From assembly GCA_008933995.1 (NCBI GenBank), contig WARS01000137.1, forward strand, positions 132,501 to 196,500: DNA of 64,000 nucleotides, given 5' to 3'. Each line of letters opens with the position of its first letter. Position 1 is the stretch's first letter. Positions 49,840 to 61,869 of the stretch are shown here, one piece after another. The DNA comes from Datnioides undecimradiatus (lineage: Eukaryota; Chordata; Actinopteri; Lobotiformes; Datnioididae). The translations under genes and the position numbers were made by a program. The notes beneath the pieces are model-generated. The model worked only from the letters and a program-made list of their open reading frames with translations. It did not search any database and was not told the DNA's origin.

Positions 49840-52515
49840 AGCCGTGTGCAGTGAAACTCTCCAGCTGTTGAAAAGTGCCTTTTTTATCAGCCTGCGGTGC
49901 AGAAACGCAGGAAACACCAGGGACCGATTCAGTGTCCGACTCCTCCTGATGCTGCAGCAGCTGGGTGGAGCTTCCTGCGTCAGGACACGCGTTTGGCTGC
50001 GTTCACACCATGCTCGGGACATGGTTAGCCTAGCTTAGCTTTAGCTAAATAGCTAACTAATGAGCCTGAACGCAGCACCGTAGCTGCATCCTGATTTAAA
50101 CAGAACTTTGCATGAAACCGGCGTCTGCTTCACTGACAGCTGGGAAAAGGAAGCTTCAATAAGAAAGTGGACTGAGGGTTTTATGAGCAGCTCTGTGTGA
50201 ACGCAGCCGCTCCACACAGCTGGCATCGCAGACAGGAAGTCAGGTTCTGCTTCGGTGTGACGGCTCCCGCTCGGTCACACACTTCAGTCCCATTGTACCA
50301 TTGTGAATAAAACGTGTTCAAATCGAAACCTCAGGCTGCAGAACACTGACCCAGGATCGCTCGCATGCAGCTCCCAGATCCCATCGCTGCAGTTTGCATT
50401 GATCCGTTCTGGTGCTGTGGTTCCCACAGGAGGAGGAGAGAAGCAGGGAGTGTGAAGTGAACTAATCGTACTTTGTGGCTTTAGAAGGTTTGACTTTATA
50501 AAGCTTTTCCAACTGAATCATGTTTGGGCCTCAAACTACGCCAAGAGCTTTAGTGAACCCTGAGCAAAGAGTCGAGCTGTGCTCTGTCCGCACCGGCAGC
50601 GCAGATCGGCTCTGAGTCACACTTCAGTGTTTGATGTGTGAGGCTTCGTGCTCCTGAATCGATTCATCTGAATGAAACTTCTCTGCTCAGACAGAGACCT
50701 GCTGAATGATCATGCTGCGTTCACGTCACGTTGGAATTAATTACTCCTTTCTGACTTTTAATGCTTCATATTTACAACCTGCTCCTTGCAGGGCAGCAAA
50801 TCCAGCGAGGAGGATCATCTGAAACGTTTCTATGCAACATTTGACCGTAGTACTTAAAACATTTGCCCTCGTGTGTGTTTGACATGAGCAGACGTTCCCG
50901 GTCATCGCTCCGCCTTCAGGGCGCCGGATTTAAATGAATCCGACGTGACACGAGCGCAGAACAACTCACCGAACTGAATTTCCTGAAAGGTTTTGACTGC
51001 GAGGCTCCTGTGGTTTGACACTGGCGTGGGCGGGCATTTAAAGGGCCGGCGCCTCGCTGTGAATCTGAATTACTCGTTTTCGTTCACTCAAAGTGCCAAA
51101 TTATTAGAAATCTGCTGATTCAGGAAATGTTTCATCACCGGTGGTTCACGAGCGAGCACAGATTATTAATCTATATCACTAATATTTTTAATAAAGCTCT
51201 GCATGACTCATCACTTTGCATTTAAAGCTGCATGTCAACATTTTTATATGAGCGATGGATCAGATCCATAATCCTGCAGCTTTGAGCCTGAAATATGAGC
51301 CAATCAGAGCGAAGAGCAGAGTGAACGCTGGAATCTGATTCGTCGGTTTGTTGTTTGCTAACCCGTCTGTTCTTCTGCCCCCTGGTGGCCAAAAACATTT
51401 AAATGCAGCTTTAAATGACCAAAGTTTAACGTGTTGTTTCTTTTTATATAACAAACTTTTACCAAGTGCTGTAAATTATTACATTTATCACGAAAAAGGG
51501 AAAGTTTCTGTGATGAAAACTTTATGTAGTCGTGTAATCTGAGTTTTCTTCGATGGATCAAACCTTTAGATAAGCTCTCTGTGTTGTACGCTGCTGTTCG
51601 TGATGTTGTTCAGTTTTTTTATTTTTCATTGACTGCACTTGTTTCCCGAGGTGGAAGTGTGACTCTGTTTGTGACGGCACTTATTATATCTGTTCAGGTC
51701 TCGTTCCGCTGTATCCATCACAGATAATCGCCTGTTCTGAAAACTGTAAAACTAAAGCTGAAACGATGCGTCGGCTGGATTTTAAATAGATAAACGATGC
51801 ATCAGTCAGTGTGAGATATTTATGATCGGTGTTGATTTAATAAGTAAATTGTCTAAACTCACAAACAGAAGTTTAGTGATTTGGAAAACATGTAGCTGCC
51901 CTTTGTGCCTGTAGATGGCGCTGCGTTTCAACATTTCAGTTTTACAGTATTTTGCAGGTTCAGTGAAAATGTGTTTTATCTGAAGTTAAAATGACTGTTT
52001 ATCCAATAAAGTCTGTTTCATATAAAAACTGCGTCACATTTCTGAATGTTCACGAATATAAACACAGACATTCTGTGATTTCTCATGTGTTAGTGATTTT
52101 GTTCCTACCGCTGGAGCTCAGACACCAAAACATTTAAAAAACCTCTTTCATCCAGAACCAGCAACACCACCAGTAACCAGTTTTCACATTAAGCTGCAGA
52201 GATGTGCGCTAACTGTGAAGCGAAGTTCGATTTTCCAATATTGTTTTCATCATATTAGAAAAAATAAAAATAATTAAATCAAAGAGCTGTGAGAAAAACC
52301 TGTAGTTTCATTTTCAGGTGGCTGCAACACGTGGTTTGAGAGTCCGGCTCAGTCTCTGCACAGCTTTCTGAAACTAAAATCATTGAACTCAACACTTCAA
52401 CAATAAGTTTTGGAGAAGAAAAGATAAAAAACACTCCAACTGGTCCTGAGTCGTGTACCATCTGCAGCTGCATTCACCCGGCATCAGAATCCACACAGGC
52501 TGGGCGACGTGTGCA
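49840..52515. other. Intergenic between tmem71 and the zinc-finger cluster
   Basis: No exon or RNA gene recognised. Confidence 0.5.
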
Positions 52516-52517
52516 CG

Positions 52518-52523
52518 CGTTTT
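52518..52523 (-). terminator. Candidate polyadenylation signal of zinc-finger gene A
   Basis: AATAAA on the minus strand (TTTATT on plus) lies about 870 bp after the stop codon of the gene ending at 53391. The interval 52524-53390 would be its 3' UTR and contains the dispersed repeat at 52890-53100. Confidence 0.35.
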
Positions 52524-52889
52524 ATTACAAAATGACATAAAAAAGTCAGTGACAGCATCACAGAGTGTAAACACGACGGCTGCAGAGGGTTCAGACAGAA
52601 CAAACAGCTGTTTGGAAGCAAACATGCAAACGCAAACTGTTCAGCTGGAGCATCATTTTAAACTGGAGACGGACAAATAAAAATGGAAATCTGTGGTTTT
52701 TTCACACCAGCTAAAGACTCCGCCCACTGACGGAGGGCGCAGGAAGCAGCAAGAATCAAAGTCTGTCCACAACATGAACTGTAAACAAAGATGGCCGCCG
52801 CATCTCCCCTTCCCCCCACTGTAACAAACAGGAAGTCAAAATATTTCAGATACGGGCGCCGCCATCTTTCACCTGTGGCATCATTTGGA

Positions 52890-53100
52890 GTTGGAGTGAG
52901 TAGGAGCGTGGAGCTGCTGCATCGAGGTCCTGTCCACTTTAGCTGTCAATCATGACGCCACGCCCCCTTTTCACAGTATCAATAACTGATTAAAACCAAA
53001 CTGATCAGGGTGATGAGAACGAGGGGGTGGGGCTAATGAGTTGTACGGCAGCCAGACACCAGGGGGCGGGGCTTATGAGCTGTACGGCTGTACAGCTGTA
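52890..53100 (-). repeat. Inverted copy of the 11.2-11.95 kb dispersed repeat
   Basis: The reverse complement shares long collinear blocks with 11560-11890, including the GC-box unit (about 1.5 units here against 4 there) and the TTGACAGCTAAAGTGG block. Confidence 0.65.
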
Positions 53101-53390
53101 AGGACAGATCAGAGTCAATGCTGAAAAGCCCCATGTTGTTCCTGTACCCTGAACGCAGCAGACTTGACAGCCTCATCACAGAGGTCACCTGACGACAGGT
53201 GATTAAACACTACTACTTTCTGTAAAGTATTGCTCTGTGGAACTGGTGGATCTCCCTCGTTCTGCTGCTTTAGTTTTGATCTTGTGTCTTGATTGATTAT
53301 GTCTTGAAGACGAGCTGTTCACTGTCCGGGAGTTGTGTTGGATTTTGAAGCATTTGTTATTTAGTCCGTCTCCGTGTGACCTCCCGTGTG

Positions 53391-55616
53391 TCACTGAAAG
53401 GTTGGAGTGATTCGCTTCTCCCCGGCGTGCACGGTGACGTGGCGGCGCAGGTGACTGCCGGAGATGAAGGTCTTGCCGCAGTGCGAGCACCTGAACTGTT
53501 TGCAGTCCGTGTGGACGGTCATGTGGACCTTCAGGGACCCCGACTGGGCGAAGCGCTTCCCGCAGTGGACGCAGCCGTAGCGTTTCTCTCCGGTGTGGAC
53601 GCTCTGGTGGCGTTTCAGGTTGCTGGAGTCAGAGAAGCGTTTGCCGCAGAGCGCACAGACGAACGGCTTCTCGCCCGTGTGGACCCTCATGTGGGTCTTC
53701 AGGTTCTTCAGGCAGGCCAGAGTTTTACCGCAGCAGGTACAGACGAACGTCTTCCCCCCGCCGTCCTCCCGGCCGACGACCCCATCATGATGTCTCCACC
53801 TCTCCCTTCTGACAAAAGCATTCTGTCCGCCTGTCGTCTCTTTCCTCACAGGAAGTCGCGGCCTGTCTGCATCTGGCGGCTCCCTCTGCTGGTTGCTATG
53901 GAAACCTGCAGGCTGCTGGCACTCTGCTACAGGCGGGGTCACCTCACTGACGCTGAAAGAGAAGCTGCCCCCGGCTGAATCCGGCGCAGCTGGAACACTC
54001 ATGCTGGAGTTCAACACGTACGAGCAGCCGGGGTCCTCACTCAGAGGATTGTGGGTAGTGAGGGAGCCGTGCTGGAGCTGCGGCTCGAACATCAAGCAGT
54101 CGTAACTGCCGATCTCTGACCTCTGGCTGGTGGTCTGGACGGACATGGAGGTGGGGCTGACTTCCCCGCTCACCCATGACCGAGTCGGACCGCCCCCTTC
54201 GTCTGCTACTTCCTGTTTGGTCTGTGGGGGCGGAGCTTCTGTCTCTGTTGTGTGTCCGTCAACAATGGGACAAAACTCCTCTGGAGAGAAAGAGAGACAG
54301 TGTGAAGCGAGCAGATGTTGCAGGCTTTAACTTTACTCTGAAGCTGAAACGTGGAAAAGAGTTTTTATAACTTTTATATTTACACACTTCAGGCTGTTTG
54401 TTTCCAGCTTTAGTTTAATAAAATACACGTGCTCTGTTTACTTATTAAACTGCACTCACTGCCCTGCTCAGACCGCGACCAGGACTCATCGTCGTCCTCC
54501 ACTTTGATCACTGCAGTCGTCACTTTGGCCAACTCACCTGCTGCAGGCTGCGTTCAGGGACAGAGAATAAATACTGAGACAGTGAGGGAGAACAGTGGGA
54601 CTCCATCGTTCACAGCTGCGACTCCTACTCACCGTCCCCTGTGCGGTGTCTCGTCCAGACTCTGAGGACGGTTCAGTGTCTCCATGCCGCACAGTCTCCT
54701 GGTTGGACACTCTGGATGGCGCAGCCACACCTGGAGATCATGAGTCACAACGACACATTACAGATTATATGCAGCAAGGTAGGTTTGCTTTAAATGTGTT
54801 CAGTGGGTTTTATTGTCTTCTAATTCTAAACAGAATGCAACTAGTTAATTAGATTAACCACTGAGTGTGTGCTTTTGCAGATTAGTACTTGTTTTTAATT
54901 AGCTTCTTTACTGTGGCATGGAAAACATGATAATAATTGATCTTTTCAAAGCTTTCCTGGACAGATGAAACCTTGAAACTCCATTCATACCAAAGAACGT
55001 GGTTAATGTGGCAGTTAGACATTAGTTAAATTTCAATATTAATTGCTTGGTATTTCAATTTAAAGGAACATTTCCCGTTTTCTATAAAATTTTGTGCATA
55101 CTTTGAAACATAATTCTACACTTTGTCGCGCCTTTAAACCCGAATTTGTTTGGCGGGAAAAGTTTTTTTGACGTGTTATCTGGATGGATGGCGCAGGGAG
55201 CGCCGTTTTCCAGGTGGTAAGTAAACGCAACACACGCCCTGTCAGCGTGACGTTCACGTTTCTTAATTCAGCAGCAGCTCGACTTTGTAACGGCTACCTC
55301 GAGACGTTCCGGTCCTCCTCGGCTCGTTGCCAGGGTGATGGGCGGGCAGGTGAGCTCGTGCGCGGCCGCTCGCGAGCAGCAGAGCGTTGCCGCTGTTGTT
55401 TGCCGCGGCTCGCAGGGCGGTCGCGCGGGCGGCTCGGAGCTCCATGAGGCGCAGTTTTCTCCGCAGCACCTCGTTCTCTTTGCGGCTCCGCGAGATCTCC
55501 AGCTGCAGCACCGAGTACCCGCTGTCCACGAGCTCGCAGATCTCCGCCACCGCCGTGTTGGCCAGCACCTCCATGATGGAAGCGAGCTGCGTGTGGAAGG
55601 CAGCGGCCGGCGACAT
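53391..55616 (-). CDS. C2H2 zinc-finger protein A, four exons, four fingers
   Basis: In transcript order the exons are 55616-55298, 54730-54633, 54547-54460 and 54280-53391, totalling 1395 nt and 464 residues with consistent phases. Exon 1 carries an N-terminal helical domain (IMEVLANTAVAEICELVD, YSVLQLEISRSRKENEVLRR) seen in many fish zinc-finger proteins and likely a coiled-coil oligomerisation module. Exon 3 has a sumoylation-like VIKVEDDD motif. The last exon encodes an acidic/Ser-rich linker and four C2H2 fingers (FVCTCCGKTLACLKNLKTH, FVCALCGKRFSDSSNLKRH, YGCVHCGKRFAQSGSLKVH, FRCSHCGKTFISGSHLRRH). Finger 1 has Leu in place of the usual core Phe, and the third linker is HTDCKQ instead of HTGEKP, so DNA contact may rest on fingers 2-4. 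It is probably a nuclear DNA-binding regulator with unknown target. The exon 3 acceptor was chosen to keep phase. Confidence 0.88.
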
Positions 55617-56515
55617 GTTCGCGATCCACCGCGCGCGCGTGTAAATAAACGGAAATGTCCAGGTGACTGGGTCGTGGCAGGTGACGGTAACAGAGGTGCA
55701 CGCGCTAGCTCCGTGTATCTGAGCGTAGATTCACACCTGATGTAAACAGTCCCGAGACAAACCAGGAAGTGATGCGGCGTCAGAACAACCACAGGGAGAA
55801 CAGAGTGCGCATGTGCGAAGCATCATTTTACATCATAACCTGTAAGTGCAACGTTCCCATCTAGACAACGTTACGGCGTTATGGCTGTAATTCATACTGG
55901 TTTATTATTCTGGATGATCTTTAATTAACTTTAACTGAACTTCATCCTTTTACCTTGTTATTTAATATCGTGTGTTTGACTTTGTACGATTTTCATGTAT
56001 TTGTATTTTATTTCCTGAGTGTTTTTCTTTTTACCACTGTCCATTCCTCCTGGCTGTACGCTCTTCCACGGATCCTCTTTATTTTAGCTCGTTCTCACAT
56101 GAGACTACTGTTCTGTTCATTTACACAGTCAGTCAGTAACAAACTGCAGGCAGGCTGACAGAGACGCAGGGTGGGTTGACCGCTTGGTTTCTGTGTTTGA
56201 AGCTGTGAACCTGTTCAGTTAACAACCGTTTAATATGATTATTAGCTGCTAAAGTCTTTGTGTATTCACAAATAACTCATACAGAACTATTTCAGATTAG
56301 TTTATTAACTCAGGATGACACATAAAGTGGCTGCGACTCACACGTGTTTCACTTTGCGCACATTTCTCTGTTGTCTTTGAACCATTCAGGCTGCGTTCAA
56401 CAGCAGAGGCCGAGCTCGTGAGCAAAGAAATCAGTTCTGACCTGTTTCATAAATGATGATCGGCAAATTATTAATAAAACGTAAAAACTGAAAACAGCAG
56501 TGTTTGTTGTTTGAT
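55617..56515. other. CpG-rich promoter of zinc-finger gene A, then intergenic
   Basis: 55620-55700 is CpG-dense (CGCGCGCG), fitting a TATA-less promoter for the minus-strand gene A. The remainder up to 56515 holds no recognised feature. Confidence 0.45.
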
Positions 56516-56521
56516 GAAAGC

Positions 56522-56531
56522 TTTATTTATT
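56522..56531 (-). terminator. Polyadenylation signal of zinc-finger gene B
   Basis: Two overlapping AATAAA hexamers on the minus strand (TTTATTTATT on plus) about 350 bp after the stop codon. Confidence 0.5.
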
Positions 56532-56881
56532 CCACAGTGTTTTGTAACTAATGAATATCAAAACATTTTCCACATGCCTGTATATATCATGTTTAACAGT
56601 GTGAACTAAACAGTATAAATATTGTAGAAAACATTTTATTCAGAAAGTCAACATTCAGCCAGAAAACCTTCAAGAAAACAATAAAACAATATCCTAAATA
56701 CCCAACGAGCCAATATCTGAAAGGTCAAACATTCAAATGATCACAGTCGAGCTGCAAACATCAAATGTTTGTTATTTAACTTGAATAAACAACAATAATC
56801 AGCTCTGTAAGCAAACAGTCCTGAACTCTGAGTAACCACACCTCCACAGGACGCCTGGGCCTGAGGGCGGCTCGCCGTCAC

Positions 56882-59288
56882 TCAGGCGTTGGGGTGACAC
56901 TTCTTCATGTGCAGCTTCAGGCTGTATTTGACGATGAAGCTCCTGGAGCAGAGCGTGCAGGCGTACGGCCGCTCGCCCGAGTGAACGCTCAGGTGCGACT
57001 TCAGGTGAGCCGACTGGGTGAACTTCTTGCCGCACTGGTCGCAGCTGAACGGCCTCTCGCCCGTGTGGATCCGCATGTGAACGTCCAGGTTCTGAGACGT
57101 GGCGTACGTCCGGTTGCAGATGGAGCACATGAAGCGCTTCCCCCGGCCGCCGCCGCTCGGCTGAGAGTGGCCCGGCTGGTCCCGGTACAGGCCGAAGTTC
57201 ATCATGTCGGCGTCGTCGTACTCGAAGGCAGAGCTGCTGCTCTCAGACAGCTGGCAGTCTGTGGAGGTGGAGCCGGAGACGCTGACCATTTTGATCCCGA
57301 ACGCGTCGCCGTCCACATTCTCGTTTTGGTGAAACTGAGCGAAAGTCACCTGACTCTTCGACTGTTTGGTCCACGTCAGGCTGAGATCCAGCTCCGCTCT
57401 GCTCGTAGGAGACTGGGACTCCATCAGAGCGCTGTTACCAAAGTACTGTCTGCTGGAGCTCGGAGGGACCAGCGAGCAGTCCTGGTGGACCAGCTGGACG
57501 TCCGGGTTCATCTGTGACGAGTAGGAACACACAGAGTCGCCGACCTCCATCTCATCGGCGCTGAGCGGACCGGAGCGACCCGGCTCGCTGCGCGGCGAGT
57601 CCAGGCTGTAGACGGACACGCTCTTCTTCTGCATCGCTGCACCCCCTCTGGACTGTCTCGGGTGCTCAGGTGACAACCTCCGGTCACCCGCCTCCTTCCC
57701 CGGCCACTGTCTCTTCACTCTCCGGCCGACGGGCGTCGACGTGGCTGCCGGCGTTCCTGCATCAGCGGCCGCTTTGTTGCCTGACAGAGGAGACGACGAA
57801 CACGCTGAAGAACACACTTCCACCAGACACTTTGTGATTTCCACATAATTCAAATGAAAGACGCAGCGCTGCGTTAGCTCCAGGCCGCCGCGCTGGTGCA
57901 GCCGCCGTTTACACTCACCTTCCTCAAAGCTGGCGTTACTGTCCGAGTCTTCATCTTTGATCAGCACGACGTCCGGGAGCTGGAAGAGATCAGATCTAAT
58001 GATTAACGTCACGTCTGGAGAACATTACGTTACGAGCCCTGAGCAGCCGGCGCAGCTACGAGGGTCGTGTCACGTTCGCCGGCTCACACCTTCTCCCACA
58101 CCTCAGCTCATGAAGCGTGAGCGCTATCGTTGGCCCGCTTTCTGCCTTTAATTAGCAAATTATCTAAAAACTGAGCTTTGGCTTTTTCAAGATAACGATC
58201 ATGTTGTTGAGACGTTCAGCCCGCGGCAACGAGGCCGCGTCAGGAATAAATAAATATCTGTCATCTTGAGCTAAAAGATCAACATCCTGGAGCCGGCGGA
58301 CACACGCAGCACGTGCGGACGCTTCCAGCAGAGATGACGAGATAATTAGCGTCTGATCTGGAGACGATACGGCGCTGGTCTCAGATACGTACACAGCATT
58401 CAGTTCACATCCTTCAGGCTGCACATGCAGAGACTTAAACATGATGTTGAGCCTCAGGGAGTCATTTATCATTTAACTCCCCATCATTTACTTCCCAATT
58501 ATGTTTTTAACGTCGTCTTCATGAGAAAAACAAATTTTCCATGTTATAGTTAAAATAATTAATACAGAAACGATAATCAGCAGATAGATAATGCCTATAA
58601 TCATTAGTTGTAAGCATGATTAAGTTTACAAACACAGCAAAGCCAGAAACGTAATAACAATAATAAAAACTAAGTAATAACAATAACTAAATAATAACAA
58701 TAAAAACTAAATAATAACAATAAAAACTAAATAACAATAATAATATTAGTGCTGTTTAATATTGAAAACATGCTGGCATTGTTGTTGCTGTGTGTCCTCA
58801 CCTGTGCAGGGACCACAGGTGAGGACACACTCACTGCAGCGGTGCACGTGACTGTCCAATAAACCAATACTTGACTCGATTATCGATCAGCCGATTAATC
58901 GATATGAAGCTTGCAGCCGTGACTCTGTGTTTACCTCCTCCCGCACCACCACAGCAGCTCCTCCGTCTCCTCCGGGAGCAGCCGCGCTGTCTCCGTCACC
59001 GTCACCGTCCCGCCGCTGCTGCTGCTGCTGCTGCTGCGCGCACTCCGCGGCCGGTCCGCCCTCCAGTTCCGCCGCCTTCCCACCGCCGCCGCGGACCACT
59101 ATGGACTCGATGAGGTGCAGCTTCTTCTTCAGGTCCTCGTTCTCCTTGTGGCTCCGGGTGATCTCCATCTGCAGCACCGCGTAACCTTCGTCCACAACCT
59201 CGCAGATCTCCGCCACCGCCGCTTTGGTCAACGCGCCCATGATGACGGACAGCTGCTCGTGAAGAGCTTTGCTGCTTAAAACGGCCAT
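56882..59288 (-). CDS. C2H2 zinc-finger protein B, three exons, three fingers, polyQ tract
   Basis: In transcript order the exons are 59288-58935, 57979-57919 and 57780-56882, totalling 1314 nt and 437 residues with consistent phases. Exon 1 encodes the same N-terminal domain as gene A ([36 protein letters not shown]), then a Gly/Ala-rich region with seven consecutive Gln and a (GD)n run. Exon 2 carries [20 protein letters not shown], an acidic sumoylation-type motif. The last exon has a Ser-rich linker and three fingers ([57 protein letters not shown]) joined by HTGERP and HSGERP linkers; finger 3 ends in an H-x4-H spacing. The 138-bp second intron is free of stops and in frame, so reading through it would also give a protein. 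It is probably a nuclear transcription regulator with unknown target. Confidence 0.9.
57981..58934 (-). other. First intron of zinc-finger gene B
   Basis: It holds an AT-rich (AATAAC/AAAACTA)n low-complexity tract at about 58640-58750 and nothing else recognised. Confidence 0.5.
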
Positions 59289-59529
59289 CGCGCCGCGCGA
59301 GACAAGACCGGACCGGACCGGACCGAACCGCCTCACGGACCCCACGGAGCTCCAACAGCCTCTGAGACAGTCGCTGGTGTCGGTAACGGAGTCGCTCACT
59401 GGGTCCGATCAGACATCTCAGCTGGTCGTCGCTACAAAGAAGAAGTATGTTGTTATGACTTCCTTCCGCCCGCCACTTCCGGGAAAACACGGTCGACTTC
59501 ATAATAAAAGCACGGCCCAGAGGAACAAA

Positions 59530-60092
59530 GGTGGGGGAAGTACTCTGATTACTTCCTTACTTAAGTAAAGGTAGTTATACCGTTGTGTAGAGTTACTCTG
59601 TTACAAGGTTGAGTCCTGCGTATATCATTTAATGTTTTTTATTGTGTTAAAAGTACAAAATTATTATTGATTATTGATCCATATATATATATATATAAGT
59701 ACACACAATAACTAATATGAATATAACAATCAAGTATAAAATAAAGAAAAAATAAAAATAAAATAGCAAGAATCCGGGAAGAAAACAGGAAAACTAGCAG
59801 CCATGGAAAAGCTAACTGATTTCAGAATAAAATGAGATATTTTATATTAAACTCCAGCTCTGGATCAAAGTGTGATCACTGGTAGGCTGATGTAAATATC
59901 ACTCTGTGTTGCAGCTAATTACATCTACATTTTACTTTTTTTTAAATCACTTATTTAGCTATTTTTAGAGTACGAATGCTGTTTTATCTGTTGATTATAT
60001 TGTGTGGTAAGATATCACATAATGTAGTGGAGTAGAAGAGCAACAGGAAGCAGAAAGCTTAAAGTTACTTAGTTACTTCCTACCACCGAGAC
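59530..60092 (+). mobile_element. Near-complete hAT-type MITE between zinc-finger genes B and C
   Basis: The left end reads GGTGGGGGAAGTACTCTGAT and the right end, reversed, reads GGTGGTAGGAAGTAACTAAG, giving imperfect terminal inverted repeats. Inside are ACTTAAGTAAAGGTAGTTAT and TAATGTAGTGGAGTAGAAG, hallmarks of a common fish MITE. At about 560 bp it has no coding capacity. A target-site duplication was not resolved. Confidence 0.65.
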
Positions 60093-60136
60093 GACAAACG
60101 AGTAGTTCCTGCGTCCTCCGTCCTGTTCTGACGCAT

Positions 60137-60137
<1 letters not shown>

Positions 60138-60191
<54 letters not shown>
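60138..60191 (+). repeat. (GT)n microsatellite
   Basis: About 26 GT units without interruption. Confidence 0.95.
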
Positions 60192-60192
<1 letters not shown>

Positions 60193-60563
60193 CAGACCGG
60201 AAATAAACAGCAGAGGCAGAGGACCCACCGCTGGCTGGTGACCTTGACACTGACATTACTAATTAAATCTCTATCTTACCCCGGCAACAGAGAATGCTGA
60301 CGTCTGATTGGCTGGCAGGCGTCCGTAGCCCTCCTGTTGAATGTGAGCTGTTAGCCGTGAGCAGCTGAAGCTAATTGTTTATTTAATGCTTAAATCTCGA
60401 GATCACAACTTAATTATTTAGTTTTCCTGAGAAAACAAATCTCGTTTTTTGTGATAATTAATAAACCACTTGTCAGAGTCTCTGTAACCAAGGCAACGTG
60501 ATCTGTCTGTGAAACGCTTTAGATTGTTGTTCATTTTAATGTTTAAAGGTGAAACTGTTCTGT

Positions 60564-60727
60564 GTGAAGCTGTGTGTATGTGTGTGTGTGCAGACAGTGT
60601 GAAGCTGTGTGTGTGTGTGTAGACTCTGAAGCTGTGTGTGTGGGTGTGTGTGTGTAGACTCTGAAGCTGTGTGTGTGCGCAGACAGTGTGAAGCTGTGTG
60701 TGTGTGTGTGCGCAGACAGTGTGAAGC

Positions 60728-60758
<31 letters not shown>

Positions 60759-60943
60759 ACTCTGAAGCTGTGGGGGTGTGTGTGTGTGCAGACTCTGAAG
60801 CTGTGGGGGTGTGTGTGTGTGCAGACAGTGTGAAGCTGTGTGTGTGTGTACGCGTGTGTGTGTGCAGACAGTGTGAAGCTGTGTGTGTGTGTGCAGACAG
60901 TGTGAAGCTGTGTGTGTGTGTGCGCGTGCAGACAGTGTGAAGC

Positions 60944-60975
<32 letters not shown>

Positions 60976-61055
60976 CAGACAGTGTGAAGCTGTGTGTGTG
61001 TGTGTGTGTGTGTGCGTGCAGACAGTGTGAAGCTGTGTGTGTGTGTGTTGTCAGT
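60564..61055 (+). repeat. Composite minisatellite: variable (GT)n joined by a fixed GCAGACAGTGTGAAGCT spacer
   Basis: About fourteen units each contain GAAGCTGTG, a GT run of varying length, and GCAGACAGTGT or AGACTCT. Unit length differs only through the GT run. Cys/Val-rich frames here are products of the repeat. Confidence 0.9.
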
Positions 61056-61141
61056 GCCTCTGTTGTATTAAACCCTTTTGTCTGTTCCTGTTGGACAGTG
61101 AGTCAGAGAAGAGTCCAGGACGAGACACAAACAGTGAAAAC

Positions 61142-61225
61142 ATCACGTGGTGGAAAGTAATCAAGTACATTTACTCGATTACTTGCACTGTACTCATGTT
61201 TTTCTACTCCTCCACATCTCAGAGA
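61142..61225 (+). mobile_element. MITE-like fragment (hAT-type)
   Basis: It begins ACGTGGTGGAAAGTAATCAA and continues GTACATTTACTCGATTACTT, similar to the ends of the elements at 40806 and 59530. Confidence 0.5.
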
Positions 61226-61570
61226 TGAATATGACACTTTGCTCTTCTCACATTTGTCTGAGTAAGTCAGCTGATCAGCCATTATTGATCAACATTAAAC
61301 ACTATTGATCCTCCAGCAGACTGACCTGAGCTGCACCGTGACGCCGTCGTTTGCACCCTTAGTGTTTTTATTAAGATGCTCATTTTCATTTTTGGTCTTG
61401 TCTACAACACTGCAGCGTGGCCACTGACGACAACAGTCACACAGAATATTGAACATTAGTGATGCGTTTCCTTAACGTGCGTCCGTCCACTAATCGATTA
61501 ATCAGTTTGACTTTCATGTGAACACAGCAGAGACGGAGCGGAGCCAGCAGCTCAGTCGTGATTTCACACT

Positions 61571-61576
61571 TTTATT
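61571..61576 (-). terminator. Polyadenylation signal of zinc-finger gene C
   Basis: AATAAA on the minus strand about 295 bp after the stop codon. Confidence 0.5.
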
Positions 61577-61869
61577 TCCAGAAAAACACAAACCGACAGA
61601 CGTTCACATGCTTCTCACAGGAGCTGCTGAAGTGCTGACGCGGACCCGCAGCGGTCCACGTTCTTAATGAGGTCAGAACTGATCCGGATCGGTCTGTGGT
61701 GTCTAACGAAGGCAGCTCAGATGTTTAAAACAGAAATAAGGCCTGACAGGATCCGACCAGTCGAGTTGCTCAAAGGCCTTCAGCTCTAAGAGTCACAGCA
61801 GTTAGGTTCAATCACAGTTTAGATGTCACAGTCCGTACCCGTCAGCTGAGTCACATGATTCGCGTGGAG

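Noticed and set aside
48919..50022. 367-codon minus-strand open frame (and overlapping frames of 284-294 codons)
   Set aside because: It lies inside the 10-bp satellite; the Ser/Val/Cys-rich composition is dictated by the repeat, and no domain or splice signal is visible.
56894..57517. 207-codon plus-strand open frame
   Set aside because: It is the antisense shadow of the zinc-finger B last exon; GC-rich third positions keep the opposite strand open.
60636..61160. Cysteine/valine-rich open frames
   Set aside because: They are translations of (GT)n runs.
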